The notes beneath the pieces were generated by a model. It was not told the origin of the DNA. It searched no databases and was given only the letters and a program-made list of their open reading frames with translations. From assembly GCA_020630795.1 (NCBI GenBank), contig JAHDIK010000004.1:289545-329035 (forward strand): 39,491 nucleotides of DNA, in the 5' to 3' direction. Of this stretch, positions 1 to 8,709 are shown one piece after another. The position numbers were made by a program, and so were the translations under genes. Numbering within the stretch: the stretch's first letter is position 1; each line of letters begins with the position of its first letter. This DNA is from Colwellia sp. (GTDB lineage: Bacteria > Pseudomonadota > Gammaproteobacteria > Enterobacterales > Alteromonadaceae).

Positions 1-37
1 CAGGCGGTCGCAGGTTCGACTCCTGCCGCGTCCGCCA
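1..37 (+). tRNA. tRNA, 3' part only (cut by window edge)
   Basis: The window opens inside a tRNA gene. The T arm is complete: stem GCAGG (10-14), loop TTCGACT (15-21), stem CCTGC (22-26). It is followed by a 7-base acceptor strand CGCGTCC (27-33), discriminator G34 and an encoded CCA (35-37). The variable loop CGGTC (5-9) and the last anticodon-stem bases are visible, but the anticodon lies outside. The G discriminator and GGTC variable loop fit Arg or Asp isotypes; I cannot decide between them. Confidence 0.9.
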
Positions 38-42
38 CATAT

Positions 43-71
43 AAAAACCAGTCTTTTGACTGGTTTTTTTT
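43..71 (+). terminator. Rho-independent terminator of the tRNA
   Basis: Inverted repeat AACCAGTC (46-53) / GACTGGTT (58-65) with a TTTT loop, followed by a T run to 71. It starts six bases after the tRNA CCA end. Confidence 0.85.
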
Positions 72-421
72 CGTCTAAAATTTGTCAAAAGTCCGCAATA
101 GTATAAAAAGCAAACGCATTTTACACCGCGTGAAAATAGTTATTTATTCATTTCACTTAAATTCTATGAAGCTTTTCGTACAGCTAAAATTGTATACAAT
201 CCTTTATTATTATTAGCCCTCCCTTTAAAATTGCGAACCAAAATTGTATACAATAAATCTTTAAGACGTAATTAAGCATGAATAATTATCAAAAATCATG
301 AATAAAACCCATTTTCACTATTGACTAAATACTATTTTTCTGAAAATCACAAATATTGTTTGTTTTTCATTATTGGAGTGATTATTCTAATTCCAAATTT
401 TGTACGAATAGAGATCATGAA
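72..421 (+). promoter_or_regulatory. Intergenic leader of the oadGAB operon
   Basis: About 350 bases without a convincing gene. The region is very AT-rich. It holds two identical palindromes (189-200 and 243-254, listed separately). A TTGACT at 321-326 could be a -35 element, but no good -10 follows at 16-18 bases, so I do not assign a start site. An open frame can be extended upstream from oadG to a TTG at 356, but that stretch does not look like OadG. I see no RNA gene here. Confidence 0.5.
189..254 (+). promoter_or_regulatory. Pair of ATTGTATACAAT palindromes, GntR/FCD-type operators
   Basis: The perfect 12-bp palindrome ATTGTATACAAT occurs at 189-200 and again at 243-254, 54 bases apart start to start (about five helical turns). 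Both copies are preceded by AAA, giving a shared 15-mer. The core TTGTATACAA fits the TNGT-N(0-3)-ACNA pattern of FadR/FCD-type GntR regulators and equals the operator reported for the malonate regulator MatR. I infer regulation of oadGAB by an organic-acid-sensing GntR protein encoded elsewhere; which one is unknown. Confidence 0.6.
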
Positions 422-691
422 ATGGAACCTCTAAATGAATTATTTATAGAGGCAGGCACTTTAATGCTTGCTGGAATGGTTTTTGTGTTTGCGTTTCTAG
501 GCTTATTAGTAGTTTTTATAAATGCCGTATTAGCCAAACTAGCAATTAAGTACCCTGATGCTGTTGCACAAGCAAAGCCAACACGCGCTGTAAAAGCTAA
601 TAAGTCCTCTAACGATGGTTTATCAGCAAACGTTGTAGCTGCAATATCATCTGCTGTTCATCAGTACCGTACCCAACAAAATAAAAAATAG
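422..691 (+). CDS. oadG: Oxaloacetate decarboxylase gamma subunit OadG
   Basis: Small membrane subunit (89 aa) of the Na+-translocating oxaloacetate decarboxylase. In this family it anchors the alpha subunit to the beta subunit and aids assembly. The sequence starts [12 protein letters not shown], then has one hydrophobic helix (about residues 13-37), then a polar Lys/Ala-rich cytoplasmic tail, as in OadG proteins of 80-90 aa. The frame can be extended to a TTG at 356, but the extra 22 residues are not OadG-like. The ATG at 422 has a GAG eight bases upstream and puts the helix at the usual position. It is the first gene of the operon; oadA follows 11 bases after the stop codon. Confidence 0.88.
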   Translation: MEPLNELFIEAGTLMLAGMVFVFAFLGLLVVFINAVLAKLAIKYPDAVAQAKPTRAVKANKSSNDGLSANVVAAISSAVHQYRTQQNKK

Positions 692-702
692 GAGCATATA
701 AA

Positions 703-2484
703 ATGTCTAAGCCTCTAGGTATTACCGAAGTCGTTTTACGAGACGGTCACCAATCACTATTAGCAACAAGGTTACGCCTTGAAGATATGCTACCTATAGC
801 ATCAAAACTTGATGATATTGGCTATTGGTCTATTGAATCATGGGGTGGCGCTACGTTTGATTCATGTATCCGTTACTTAGGAGAAGATCCTTGGGAACGT
901 ATTCGCGCATTAAAAAAAGCAATGCCAAAAACGAAACAGCAAATGCTATTTCGTGGTCAAAACATTTTAGGCTACCGTCATTACGCAGATGACGTAGTAG
1001 AAAAATTTGTTGAACGTGCGCATCATAATGGCGTTGACGTATTCCGTATATTTGACGCAATGAATGACGTTCGTAATTTAGAAACATCTATCAAAGCTGC
1101 TGTAAAAGTTGGCGCTCATGCTCAAGGCACATTGAGTTACACAGAAAGCCCTGTTCATACGCTTGATGGCTGGTTAACAATGGCTAAAAAGCTAGAAGAC
1201 ATGGGCGCACACTCTTTATGTATTAAAGATATGTCTGGCCTATTAAAGCCATACGATGCTGCTGAACTTATCGGCAAGCTAAAAGAAACAGTTGCATTAC
1301 CAATTGCTCTTCACAGTCATGCAACTACAGGGTTAAGTGTAGCAACACATATGAAAGCTATTGATGCAGACATTGATGTGATTGACACTTCAATCTCATC
1401 AATGAGTCAAACTTACGGACATTCTCCAACAGAAACAATTGTGTCTATTGTGGAAGGCACTCAGCGCGATACAGGCTTAGATATGGAGAAGCTAGCAGAA
1501 GTTGCTGCATATTTCCGTGATGTACGTGAAAAGTATGCAAAATTTGAAGGAAGCTTAAAAGGTGTTGACGCGCGTATTTTATTAGCACAAGTTCCTGGTG
1601 GCATGTTAACGAACATGGAGAACCAATTAAAAGAGCAAGGTGCATCAGATAAATTTGATGATGTTCTACAAGAGATCCCTCGTGTTCGTAAAGACTTAGG
1701 TAATATTCCATTAGTTACACCTACTTCTCAAATTGTTGGTACTCAAGCAGTGCTTAATGTACTTACAGGTGAGCGTTATAAGTCAATCACAAAAGAAACC
1801 GCAGGTGTTTTAAAAGGTGAATACGGTGCGACAGCCTCTGAAGTAGATGCAAATTTACAAGCGAAAGTATTAGACGGCGCAGAAGCAATCACTTGTCGCC
1901 CTGCCGACTTATTAGATCCAGAGCTTGATAACCTATCTGTTGAGCTTGAAGGGCTAGCTAAAGAGAAAAACATCACGCTTGCTGAAGATGCAATCGACGA
2001 TGTTTTAACTTATGCTCTATTCCCTCAAATCGGATTAAAGTTTTTAGAAAATCGAAATAATCCATCAGCGTTTGAACCAGTACCAACTAAAGAATCGAAT
2101 ACCGCCCCTGCAGCGGCGCAACCTAGTGCAAATAATGGTTCTACTGAAAACTATGCGGTAAGTGTTGACGGTAAAGTATATGACGTTGTTGTTGCTCCTG
2201 GCGGTTCTATTAAAAATATTTCTCCTGCTCCGGGTGGAGAAGTATTAAAACAATCAACATCAGTAACTGCAGAAGAAACATTAAACGCTCCGTTAGCTGG
2301 AAACATCTTTAAAGTGTTAGTAAATGAAGGTGACACTGTAGAAGCTGGCGAAGTAGTCATTGTTATGGAAGCAATGAAGATGGAAACAGAAGTTCGTGCT
2401 GTAAGCGCTGGTGAAATTGTAGCGATTAATGTAAGAGAGGGCGACTCGGTAGCAGTTGGCGACGCCTTACTCAGCTTAGCATAG
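703..2484 (+). CDS. oadA: Oxaloacetate decarboxylase alpha subunit OadA (biotin carboxyltransferase)
   Basis: Cytoplasmic subunit (593 aa) that moves the carboxyl group of oxaloacetate to biotin, yielding pyruvate. The N-terminal HMGL-like carboxyltransferase domain (about residues 5-275) shows the metal-site Asp in LRDGHQS (D14), CIKDMSG (K175, D176) and the metal-binding ALHSHATTG (H204, H206). A conserved PYC/OADA domain follows. A Pro/Ala/Asn-rich linker (about 470-490) leads to a C-terminal biotinyl domain with EAMKMET, where K559 should carry biotin. The ATG at 703 has TAGGAG upstream. It lies between oadG (11-base gap) and oadB (8-base gap), so the three are one transcription unit. Pyruvate carboxylase subunit B is an alternative by homology, but the neighbours settle it. 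Confidence 0.96.
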   Translation: MSKPLGITEVVLRDGHQSLLATRLRLEDMLPIASKLDDIGYWSIESWGGATFDSCIRYLGEDPWERIRALKKAMPKTKQQMLFRGQNILGYRHYADDVVEKFVERAHHNGVDVFRIFDAMNDVRNLETSIKAAVKVGAHAQGTLSYTESPVHTLDGWLTMAKKLEDMGAHSLCIKDMSGLLKPYDAAELIGKLKETVALPIALHSHATTGLSVATHMKAIDADIDVIDTSISSMSQTYGHSPTETIVSIVEGTQRDTGLDMEKLAEVAAYFRDVREKYAKFEGSLKGVDARILLAQVPGGMLTNMENQLKEQGASDKFDDVLQEIPRVRKDLGNIPLVTPTSQIVGTQAVLNVLTGERYKSITKETAGVLKGEYGATASEVDANLQAKVLDGAEAITCRPADLLDPELDNLSVELEGLAKEKNITLAEDAIDDVLTYALFPQIGLKFLENRNNPSAFEPVPTKESNTAPAAAQPSANNGSTENYAVSVDGKVYDVVVAPGGSIKNISPAPGGEVLKQSTSVTAEETLNAPLAGNIFKVLVNEGDTVEAGEVVIVMEAMKMETEVRAVSAGEIVAINVREGDSVAVGDALLSLA

Positions 2485-2492
2485 GTGAAATA

Positions 2493-3623
2493 ATGGAAGC
2501 ATTACATACATTATGGTTATCGACAGGCCTAGCTAACTTTGAGCTCGGCCAAGTCGTTATGATGCTAGTAGGTTGTGGATTACTTTTTTTAGCGATTGCG
2601 AAAAAATTTGAACCACTTCTCTTACTTCCTATGGGTTTTGGCGCAATATTAACCAACATTCCTGTTGCGGGCTTATCTGAAGTTGGTGGTTTACTGCATT
2701 ATATATATTACGCAGGTATTGATACGGGCATTTTCCCGTTGCTCATTTTTATGGGCGTAGGAGCAATGACAGACTTTGGTGCCTTAATTGCTAACCCTAA
2801 AATGTTATTTTTAGGCGCTGCCGCTCAATTTGGTATTTTTGCAACACTATTTGGTGCCATCGCGTTAAATGCTATTCCAGGGTTTGAGTTTAGTATGCAA
2901 GACGCCTCTGCTATTGCAATTATTGGTGGTGCTGATGGTCCTACAGCAATATTTTTAGCGTCTAAATTAGCGCCTGAGCTATTAGGTGCTATCGCCGTTG
3001 CCGCATACTCATATATGGCGTTAGTTCCTATTATTCAGCCGCCAATTATGCGCGCTTTAACGAGCGAAGATGAACGTAAAGTTGAAATGGCTCAATTACG
3101 TCATGTAACCAGAGTTGAGAAAATAATTTTCCCGCTAGCGGTAGTAATGATGGCGATTTTCTTCTTACCTTCTGCAGCTCCATTAGTAGGTATGTTCTGT
3201 TTAGGTAACTTAATGCGTGAGTCTGGTGTTGTTGATCGTTTAAGCTCTACAGCACAAAATGAGTTAATCAACATAGTTACTATTTTCTTAGGTTTAGGTG
3301 TTGGTTCTAAGTTAAGTGCAGAAGCATTCTTAAATGTAGAAACACTTGGAATTTTAGCACTAGGCGCTGTTGCATTCTCAATTGGTACTGCGTCAGGCGT
3401 TCTTATGGCTAAAGTTATGAACAAATACAGTAAAGAACCTATTAACCCGCTAATCGGTGCTGCTGGGGTTTCTGCTGTACCTATGGCTGCTCGTGTAGCA
3501 AATAAGGTTGGACTAGAGTCTAATCCACACAACTTCCTATTAATGCATGCTATGGGACCAAACGTAGCTGGAGTGTTAGGTTCTGCGGTTGCGGCAGGTA
3601 TTTTACTTGCTTTAGTAGGATAA
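2493..3623 (+). CDS. oadB: Oxaloacetate decarboxylase beta subunit OadB (Na+ pump)
   Basis: Integral membrane subunit (376 aa) that decarboxylates carboxybiotin and exports Na+. It has many hydrophobic segments and the conserved re-entrant loop [12 protein letters not shown], whose Asp (D148) corresponds to the Na+-site Asp of the family. A second conserved stretch, [14 protein letters not shown], lies near the C-terminus. The length matches the 376-aa form usual in marine gammaproteobacteria, shorter than the Klebsiella protein. The start ATG has AGGTGA upstream. It is the last gene of the operon, followed by a strong terminator at 3669-3701. Confidence 0.96.
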   Translation: MEALHTLWLSTGLANFELGQVVMMLVGCGLLFLAIAKKFEPLLLLPMGFGAILTNIPVAGLSEVGGLLHYIYYAGIDTGIFPLLIFMGVGAMTDFGALIANPKMLFLGAAAQFGIFATLFGAIALNAIPGFEFSMQDASAIAIIGGADGPTAIFLASKLAPELLGAIAVAAYSYMALVPIIQPPIMRALTSEDERKVEMAQLRHVTRVEKIIFPLAVVMMAIFFLPSAAPLVGMFCLGNLMRESGVVDRLSSTAQNELINIVTIFLGLGVGSKLSAEAFLNVETLGILALGAVAFSIGTASGVLMAKVMNKYSKEPINPLIGAAGVSAVPMAARVANKVGLESNPHNFLLMHAMGPNVAGVLGSAVAAGILLALVG

Positions 3624-3668
3624 CGATTAACTCACCTTTTAGTTAAGTTAAATTCGTTAACACATATT

Positions 3669-3701
3669 AAAAAGCCAAACATATGCATGTTTGGCTTTTT
3701 T
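3669..3701. terminator. Bidirectional terminator between oadB and pssA
   Basis: AAGCCAAACAT (3672-3682), loop ATGC, ATGTTTGGCTT (3687-3697), flanked by an A run on the left and a T run on the right. It can therefore stop transcription from both convergent genes. Confidence 0.9.
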
Positions 3702-3732
3702 GTATCAACTAACTCAGTAATTGTTCTGCTAG

Positions 3733-4539
3733 TTAAGCATCTTTTTTAGAACTTTCTGCTTCGGTAGAATCTTTAAAGTCAGCGTCTTTATCATCACCTA
3801 CGACATGTTCTAGTTTAAGTTTTTTAACCGAACGTATGGTAATAATTGGTCCTGAAAAAGCGTAACCAACAAAAATAACTAACAATACATTCTCTGGGCT
3901 GGATGCCACAATGATAAACGCTAAAACTATAAGCAGTACTACAATAAAGTTAACCTTTCCCTTCCAATCAACGTCTTTAAAGCTGCTATATCTAAAATTA
4001 CTCACCATCAGTAAACCGACAATAATAGTGATTACACCTACTACATAACCGTAATCCATGCCCGAAATTTCATAAGAAGAACCAACCCACACCAAACTCG
4101 CAATAACACCTGCTGCTGCTGGGCTTGCTAATCCTTGAAAGTAACGTTTATCGGCGACACCAACCTGCGTGTTAAACCGTGCTAGCCTTAATGCAGCACT
4201 CGCTACAAAAACAAATGCAGCTAACCATCCAAATTTACCAAAATCAGCCAGCGCCCAATTATATGCTACAAGCCCCGGTGCAATACCAAACGACACCATA
4301 TCAGCCATACTATCGTACTCAGCTCCAAATTCACTTTGAGTATTAGTCATACGCGCGACACGCCCGTCTAGTCCATCAAAAACCATTGCAACAAAAATAG
4401 CGATAGCTGCATGTTCAAAATGCCCATTCATTGAAGAAACAACAGCAAAAAAGCCAAAAAACAATCCAGCAGTCGTTAATAAATTGGGGAGGAGGTATAT
4501 ACCTTTTTTAGGCGCTTTGTCTTGTGATTTATCTGTCAT
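3733..4539 (-). CDS. pssA: CDP-diacylglycerol-serine O-phosphatidyltransferase
   Basis: Membrane enzyme (268 aa) making phosphatidylserine from CDP-diacylglycerol and L-serine, the step towards phosphatidylethanolamine. It carries the CDP-alcohol phosphatidyltransferase signature DG-x2-AR-x8-G-x3-D-x3-D, seen as DGRVAR followed by GAEYDSMAD at about residues 57-80, and about eight hydrophobic segments. The C-terminal tail is charged and rich in Asp, Glu and Lys. This is the integral-membrane type of PssA (as in Bacillus and many marine bacteria), not the peripheral PLD-like enzyme of E. coli. It is transcribed alone, away from the DUF4124 gene. The start ATG directly precedes the conserved N-terminus. 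Confidence 0.92.
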   Translation of the reverse strand: MTDKSQDKAPKKGIYLLPNLLTTAGLFFGFFAVVSSMNGHFEHAAIAIFVAMVFDGLDGRVARMTNTQSEFGAEYDSMADMVSFGIAPGLVAYNWALADFGKFGWLAAFVFVASAALRLARFNTQVGVADKRYFQGLASPAAAGVIASLVWVGSSYEISGMDYGYVVGVITIIVGLLMVSNFRYSSFKDVDWKGKVNFIVVLLIVLAFIIVASSPENVLLVIFVGYAFSGPIITIRSVKKLKLEHVVGDDKDADFKDSTEAESSKKDA

Positions 4540-4644
4540 TGATTAAACCGTCGTTAGATTTACTAAATTTTTAAGTAATTTACCATAACAACAATTATCA
4601 ATAACAGAAAAACTCTTATTATCTGCGTAAAACACACAAAAAAT

Positions 4645-4673
4645 TTGAATAGTGCTAACCGTATTGATATAAG
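4645..4673 (+). promoter_or_regulatory. Predicted sigma-70 promoter of the DUF4124 gene
   Basis: TTGAAT (4645-4650), 17-base spacer, TATAAG (4668-4673; 5 of 6 to consensus). The start site would be near 4680, leaving a 66-base leader that begins with the inverted repeat at 4683-4711. Confidence 0.55.
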
Positions 4674-4682
4674 ATGTTATAG

Positions 4683-4711
4683 AACTATGAATATAGTGAA
4701 ATATCATAGTT
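4683..4711 (+). repeat. Inverted repeat at the predicted 5' end of the DUF4124 transcript
   Basis: AACTATGA (4683-4690) and TCATAGTT (4704-4711) form a perfect 8-bp inverted repeat with a 13-base spacer, just after the predicted start site. It could be a stabilising 5' hairpin or an operator. Confidence 0.4.
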
Positions 4712-4745
4712 TTCCTTAACTAAACAATATAATAAGAGTATTAAG

Positions 4746-5174
4746 ATGAAATATTGGTTTGCGGGACTCTTCATTGCAGCAAGTGCTAACGTATTTGCAG
4801 AAGATGTCATTATTTATAGATGGGTTGACGACAAAAATGTTGTACATTTTAGTCAAAACCAACCGGCATCAGGGAATTATACAGAAATAGTGATGGCTAG
4901 TTCTGGCCAACCTAAACAGCCAACAGGTAACTTACCGAGTACAGTTGTACCCGAAGAAAATGCAGCACTAGCAAAAGAAGATGCTAACACTGTTGACGTA
5001 GAGCTTGATACAACAGATCAATGTAAAGACGCTAAAACAAACTTAGCAACACTGACGACTTTTGAACGTATTAGGTTTACAGATAAAAACGGCGATACTC
5101 AAATTCTTAATAAAGAACAGCAAGAAGAGCAAATTGCCATCAATAAAAAGCTGATTGAACAATTTTGTAAATAA
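4746..5174 (+). CDS. Secreted DUF4124 domain protein
   Basis: A 142-aa protein with a signal peptide (MKYWFAGLFIAASANVFA, cleavage before ED). The mature start IIYRWVDDKNVVHFSQNQPA is the DUF4124 signature, a short beta-rich domain common in periplasmic proteins of gammaproteobacteria whose biochemical role is not established. A Glu/Asp/Thr-rich linker follows. The C-terminal part has two Cys (in DQCKDAK and QFCK) that could form a disulfide, and a Gln/Glu/Lys-rich helix. It probably acts in the periplasm. It has its own promoter and is convergent with clpB. Function unknown. Confidence 0.82.
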   Translation: MKYWFAGLFIAASANVFAEDVIIYRWVDDKNVVHFSQNQPASGNYTEIVMASSGQPKQPTGNLPSTVVPEENAALAKEDANTVDVELDTTDQCKDAKTNLATLTTFERIRFTDKNGDTQILNKEQQEEQIAINKKLIEQFCK

Positions 5175-5203
5175 CTCTTCTTGTAACGTTCTCAATATTC
5201 ATA

Positions 5204-5233
5204 AGAGCTTAGTTTAACGTAAAACTAAGCTCT
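5204..5233 (-). terminator. Hairpin spanning the clpB stop codon
   Basis: Perfect 12-bp inverted repeat AGAGCTTAGTTT (5204-5215) / AAACTAAGCTCT (5222-5233) with a 6-base loop. It includes the last clpB codons and its TAA (5209-5211). No T run follows on either strand, so it is an atypical terminator or a 3' stability element. It is the only strong structure between the convergent DUF4124 gene and clpB. Confidence 0.5.
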
Positions 5234-7785
5234 CCACCTTCTATTCCAATATCTACCGACGTGCCAGGTTTTACCTCTCCTGATAGCAATGCTTGTGCTA
5301 ACAGATTTTCTATACTTTGTTGTATTACACGTTTTAACGGTCTAGCACCAAACAATGAATCAAAACCAATTCTTCCAATATATGCTAACGCTTCATCAGA
5401 TATATTTAGAATAATTTCTCGATCTTTTAAGCGATTAGCAAGAGACTGAATTTGAATACCTGCAATTTTTTCAATTTGATTACTTTCCAAAGGATGAAAA
5501 ACTACAGATTCATCAATTCGATTGATAAATTCAGGTTTAAAGTATTGGTGAACTTCTTCCAACACTTGACCTTTCATCTCATTATATTGTGATTCACCAC
5601 TTAATTTTTGAATTAAGTCTGAACCAATATTTGACGTCATAATGATCACAGTGTTTTTAAAATCTACCGTACGACCTTGACCATCTGTTAAACGCCCTTC
5701 ATCTAAAACTTGTAAGAGGATGTTAAATACATCGGAATGCGCTTTTTCAACTTCATCAAGCAAAATAACCGAGTATGGTTTACGTCGAACAGCTTCTGTT
5801 AAATATCCCCCCTCTTCGTAACCAACATAACCAGGAGGTGCACCGATGAGACGCGCAACAGAGTGTTTTTCCATAAATTCAGACATATCTACACGAATTA
5901 ATGCATCTTCGCTATCAAATAAAAAGTGTGCAAGAGCTTTAGTTAGTTCTGTTTTACCCACACCTGTAGGACCTAAAAATAGAAAGGAACCGATAGGTTG
6001 ATTAGGATCTGCTAGCCCAGCTCTAGAGCGTCGAATCGCGTTTGAAACTGACTTAACGGCTTCTGATTGACCAATAACACGCTGATGTAAGTTATCTTCC
6101 ATACTCAATAACTTATCACGCTCTTCTTGCAACATTTTAGACACTGGAATACCGGTTGCTTTGCTTAACACATCAGCAATTTCCGCTTCTGTTACTTTGT
6201 TTTTCAACAAGCTCATTTCTTGCATTTCTGCCTGACTTGCTAAATCTAATTGTTTTTCTAACTCTGGAATTTTTCCATATTGCAGTTCAGACATTTGATT
6301 TAAATCGCCCGTTCTGCGCGCGGCTTCAAGCTCTAATCGAGCTTGTTCTAAATCAGCTTTAATCGTTTGTGTTCCATGTAAAGCCGCTTTTTCTGCCGTC
6401 CAAACTTCTTCTAGTTCATCATACTGACTTTGAAGTTCGTCTATCTCTTTAACAATGTTATCTAAACGCTTAACCGAAGCTGAGTCAGCCTCTTTACTTA
6501 ATGCACGCTGTTCAAGCTTTAATTGAATAAGTCGACGCTCTAAACGATCTAAATCTTCAGGTTTAGAGTCCATTTGCAAACGAATGCTTGAAGCCGCTTC
6601 ATCAATTAAATCAATAGCTTTATCAGGTAATTGCCTATCACTGATATAACGATAAGATAATGAGGAGGCTGCCACTATCGCGGGATCCGTTATTTCTACA
6701 TTATGGTGTAGCTCGTAACGCTCTTTTAAACCTCGTAGAATTGCGATAGTGTCTTCAACACTTGGCTCTTCAATGAGAACTTTTTGGAAACGACGTTCTA
6801 ACGCGGCATCTTTCTCAATGTATTGGCGATATTCATCTAATGTTGTAGCACCTACACAATGTAAATCGCCTCGAGCGAGCGCTGGTTTCAACATATTACC
6901 AGCATCCATCGCACCGTCAGTTTTTCCAGCGCCAATCATGGTATGCAATTCATCTATAAATAAGATAACCTGCCCTTCTTCTTTCGACAGCTCGTTTAAC
7001 ACAGCTTTCAAGCGTTCTTCAAATTCTCCTCGATATTTCGCGCCAGCAACTAGCGCGCCCATATCTAACGAAAGTACTCGCTTGTTTCTAATACCTTCAG
7101 GTACAGCATTATCAACAATACGTTGTGCAAGACCTTCCACAATAGCTGTTTTACCAACACCAGGCTCACCGATTAGTACGGGATTATTTTTTGTTCTACG
7201 CTGTAAAACTTGAATAGTACGTCTTATTTCATCGTCTCGACCGATAACAGGATCTAACTTACCCTGCTCTGCTCTTTCAGTTAAATCAACGGTATATTTG
7301 TTTAATGCTTGTCGTAGGTCTTCTGCATTTTGATCGTCCACCTTTTCACCTCCACGAATATGCTCAATTGCACTTTCAATACGTGACTTTGTTGCTCCCA
7401 AAGACTTTAATATATTGCCCAGCGTACCTTTATCTTCTATCGCTGCGAGAATAAATAACTCTGAGGAAATATAAGCATCACCCGACTTTTGCGAATACTT
7501 GTCGCATAAATTAAACAGGTTGCCCATTGATGAAGAAAGCTGAACATCGCCGCCTGTACCAGAAACTTGAGGTAACTTTGATAAGGCCACTTCTACTTGG
7601 CTTCGAAGTGTTTGAACATTGATACCTGCACTTTTTAATAAAGCGCTAACACTACTATTGTTTTGGTTTAGTAGCGCCAACATTAAATGCACAGGTTCAA
7701 TAAACTGATGATCTTTACCAAGAGCCAAAGATTGTGAGTCAGCAATTGCTGCTTGAAATGTTTGAGTAAATCGATCTAAACGCAT
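5209..7785 (-). CDS. clpB: ClpB disaggregase (Hsp100 AAA+ chaperone)
   Basis: Hexameric cytoplasmic ATPase (858 aa) that pulls polypeptides out of aggregates together with DnaK. Order of parts: Clp N domain (1-145); first AAA+ module with Walker A GEPGVGKT (206-213) and Walker B LFIDELH; coiled-coil M domain (about 405-525, Leu/Glu/Lys-rich), which marks ClpB against ClpA or ClpC; second AAA+ module with Walker A GPTGVGKT and Walker [12 protein letters not shown]-terminal small domain. The length is standard. A heat-shock-like promoter lies at 7861-7891. The order clpB downstream of rluD-pgeF is the same as in E. coli. Confidence 0.98.
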   Translation of the reverse strand: MRLDRFTQTFQAAIADSQSLALGKDHQFIEPVHLMLALLNQNNSSVSALLKSAGINVQTLRSQVEVALSKLPQVSGTGGDVQLSSSMGNLFNLCDKYSQKSGDAYISSELFILAAIEDKGTLGNILKSLGATKSRIESAIEHIRGGEKVDDQNAEDLRQALNKYTVDLTERAEQGKLDPVIGRDDEIRRTIQVLQRRTKNNPVLIGEPGVGKTAIVEGLAQRIVDNAVPEGIRNKRVLSLDMGALVAGAKYRGEFEERLKAVLNELSKEEGQVILFIDELHTMIGAGKTDGAMDAGNMLKPALARGDLHCVGATTLDEYRQYIEKDAALERRFQKVLIEEPSVEDTIAILRGLKERYELHHNVEITDPAIVAASSLSYRYISDRQLPDKAIDLIDEAASSIRLQMDSKPEDLDRLERRLIQLKLEQRALSKEADSASVKRLDNIVKEIDELQSQYDELEEVWTAEKAALHGTQTIKADLEQARLELEAARRTGDLNQMSELQYGKIPELEKQLDLASQAEMQEMSLLKNKVTEAEIADVLSKATGIPVSKMLQEERDKLLSMEDNLHQRVIGQSEAVKSVSNAIRRSRAGLADPNQPIGSFLFLGPTGVGKTELTKALAHFLFDSEDALIRVDMSEFMEKHSVARLIGAPPGYVGYEEGGYLTEAVRRKPYSVILLDEVEKAHSDVFNILLQVLDEGRLTDGQGRTVDFKNTVIIMTSNIGSDLIQKLSGESQYNEMKGQVLEEVHQYFKPEFINRIDESVVFHPLESNQIEKIAGIQIQSLANRLKDREIILNISDEALAYIGRIGFDSLFGARPLKRVIQQSIENLLAQALLSGEVKPGTSVDIGIEGGELSFTLN

Positions 7786-7860
7786 GTAACTATCCTCAAA
7801 AATAACAAAAGTAATTTTATAAACAACGATTTAATTACTTATTAACTTTTCTAATATTGT

Positions 7861-7891
7861 TATATGGGCAGTAAAGAATAAATCAATCAAA
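7861..7891 (-). promoter_or_regulatory. Candidate sigma-32 (heat-shock) promoter of clpB
   Basis: Read on the minus strand: TTTGATT (7885-7891), a 15-base spacer, then GCCCATATA (7861-7869). These resemble the sigma-32 elements CTTGAAA and CCCCATNTA with a normal spacer. The start site would lie about 70 bases before the clpB ATG. ClpB is a classical RpoH target, which supports the call. Confidence 0.5.
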
Positions 7892-7926
7892 AAACTGGTA
7901 ACTTTTTGATATAAAATAATAAAGTG

Positions 7927-8709
7927 CTAAATTCGACTAATTAACGTTGCCATTCTACCGGTAACGCCCTGACGACGATAAGAATAGTAAGTACTTGAGT
8001 TAATATATGTACAATCAGTTAAGCAATGTATGCGTGTAACACCTAATTGGTTTAGCTGCTGATTCGCTATAGTGTGTAGGCTCGCAAGGTACTTTCGATG
8101 ACTGTGACTACTTTCACGATTTAACGAAATAAAAGCAGACGCATGTTCAGGGCTTAACCTGCAAAATGCTTCTTGAACCTCGGCACCAACTTCAAAAGAC
8201 TCTTGACCAATACATGGCCCTAACCAAGCATATACTGATTCGGCTGCTACGTTCATTTTATTAAGAGTATTTTCAATAATCCCTTTAACTAACGGTTTCC
8301 AACCAACATGAATAGCCGCAACAACAGCGCCATCAAGCGTTGATAACAATATAGGTAAGCAGTCTGCTGTCATGATTGAAAGTGCAAGGTTGGGAGTGCG
8401 AGTAACTAGGGCGTCACCAATTAAATCATGTTTTGGTTCTTCCACTAAAAGAACATCATTACCATGTACTTGTTCAAGCCATTGAATGTTGGTGTTTTTA
8501 GGAAATAAGTTCAGTAAATCATTGCGATTAGCACTGACATTTTCATGATCATCACCAACATGGAAACCAAGGTTAAAATTACCATACGGCGAATTACTTA
8601 GCGGTAAACTTGGTAAGAATGGATGTTGAATGGTTGTAGTAAAGGCCCGAACGTTTTGTACAGGCCAATCTACGAGTTTTAGATGAGGGTTAATATTTTT
8701 CAACCGCAT
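7927..8709 (-). CDS. pgeF: PgeF/YfiH family purine nucleoside phosphorylase (laccase-domain protein)
   Basis: About 260 aa; Cu-oxidase_4/DUF152 family, formerly called polyphenol oxidase. Members cleave purine nucleosides (adenosine, inosine, guanosine), and E. coli YfiH has also been linked to peptidoglycan editing. Zinc-ligand motifs are visible: NLGFHVGDD (His), MTADCLPILL (Cys) and IHVGWK (His). Family motifs WLGPCIG and YYSYRRQGVTGRMA are present. The usual HAGWRG reads HVGWKP here, an unusual change next to a ligand His. I chose the ATG at 8709; a GTG at 8727 is in frame but has no better ribosome site. Either start overlaps the 3' end of rluD, so the two genes are probably translationally coupled. 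Confidence 0.88.
   Translation of the reverse strand: MRLKNINPHLKLVDWPVQNVRAFTTTIQHPFLPSLPLSNSPYGNFNLGFHVGDDHENVSANRNDLLNLFPKNTNIQWLEQVHGNDVLLVEEPKHDLIGDALVTRTPNLALSIMTADCLPILLSTLDGAVVAAIHVGWKPLVKGIIENTLNKMNVAAESVYAWLGPCIGQESFEVGAEVQEAFCRLSPEHASAFISLNRESSHSHRKYLASLHTIANQQLNQLGVTRIHCLTDCTYINSSTYYSYRRQGVTGRMATLISRI

Noticed and set aside
356..421. Upstream extension of oadG from a TTG at 356
   Set aside because: The added 22 residues do not resemble OadG, and the ATG at 422 gives the family length with a nearby GAG.
3101..3532. 143-codon open frame antisense to oadB
   Set aside because: It lies wholly within a well-supported gene, has low-complexity Lys/Ile/Thr-rich content and no family features.
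6749..7213. 154-codon open frame antisense to clpB
   Set aside because: Shadow of the conserved first AAA+ module; Ser/Pro/Asn-rich composition is typical of a reverse frame.
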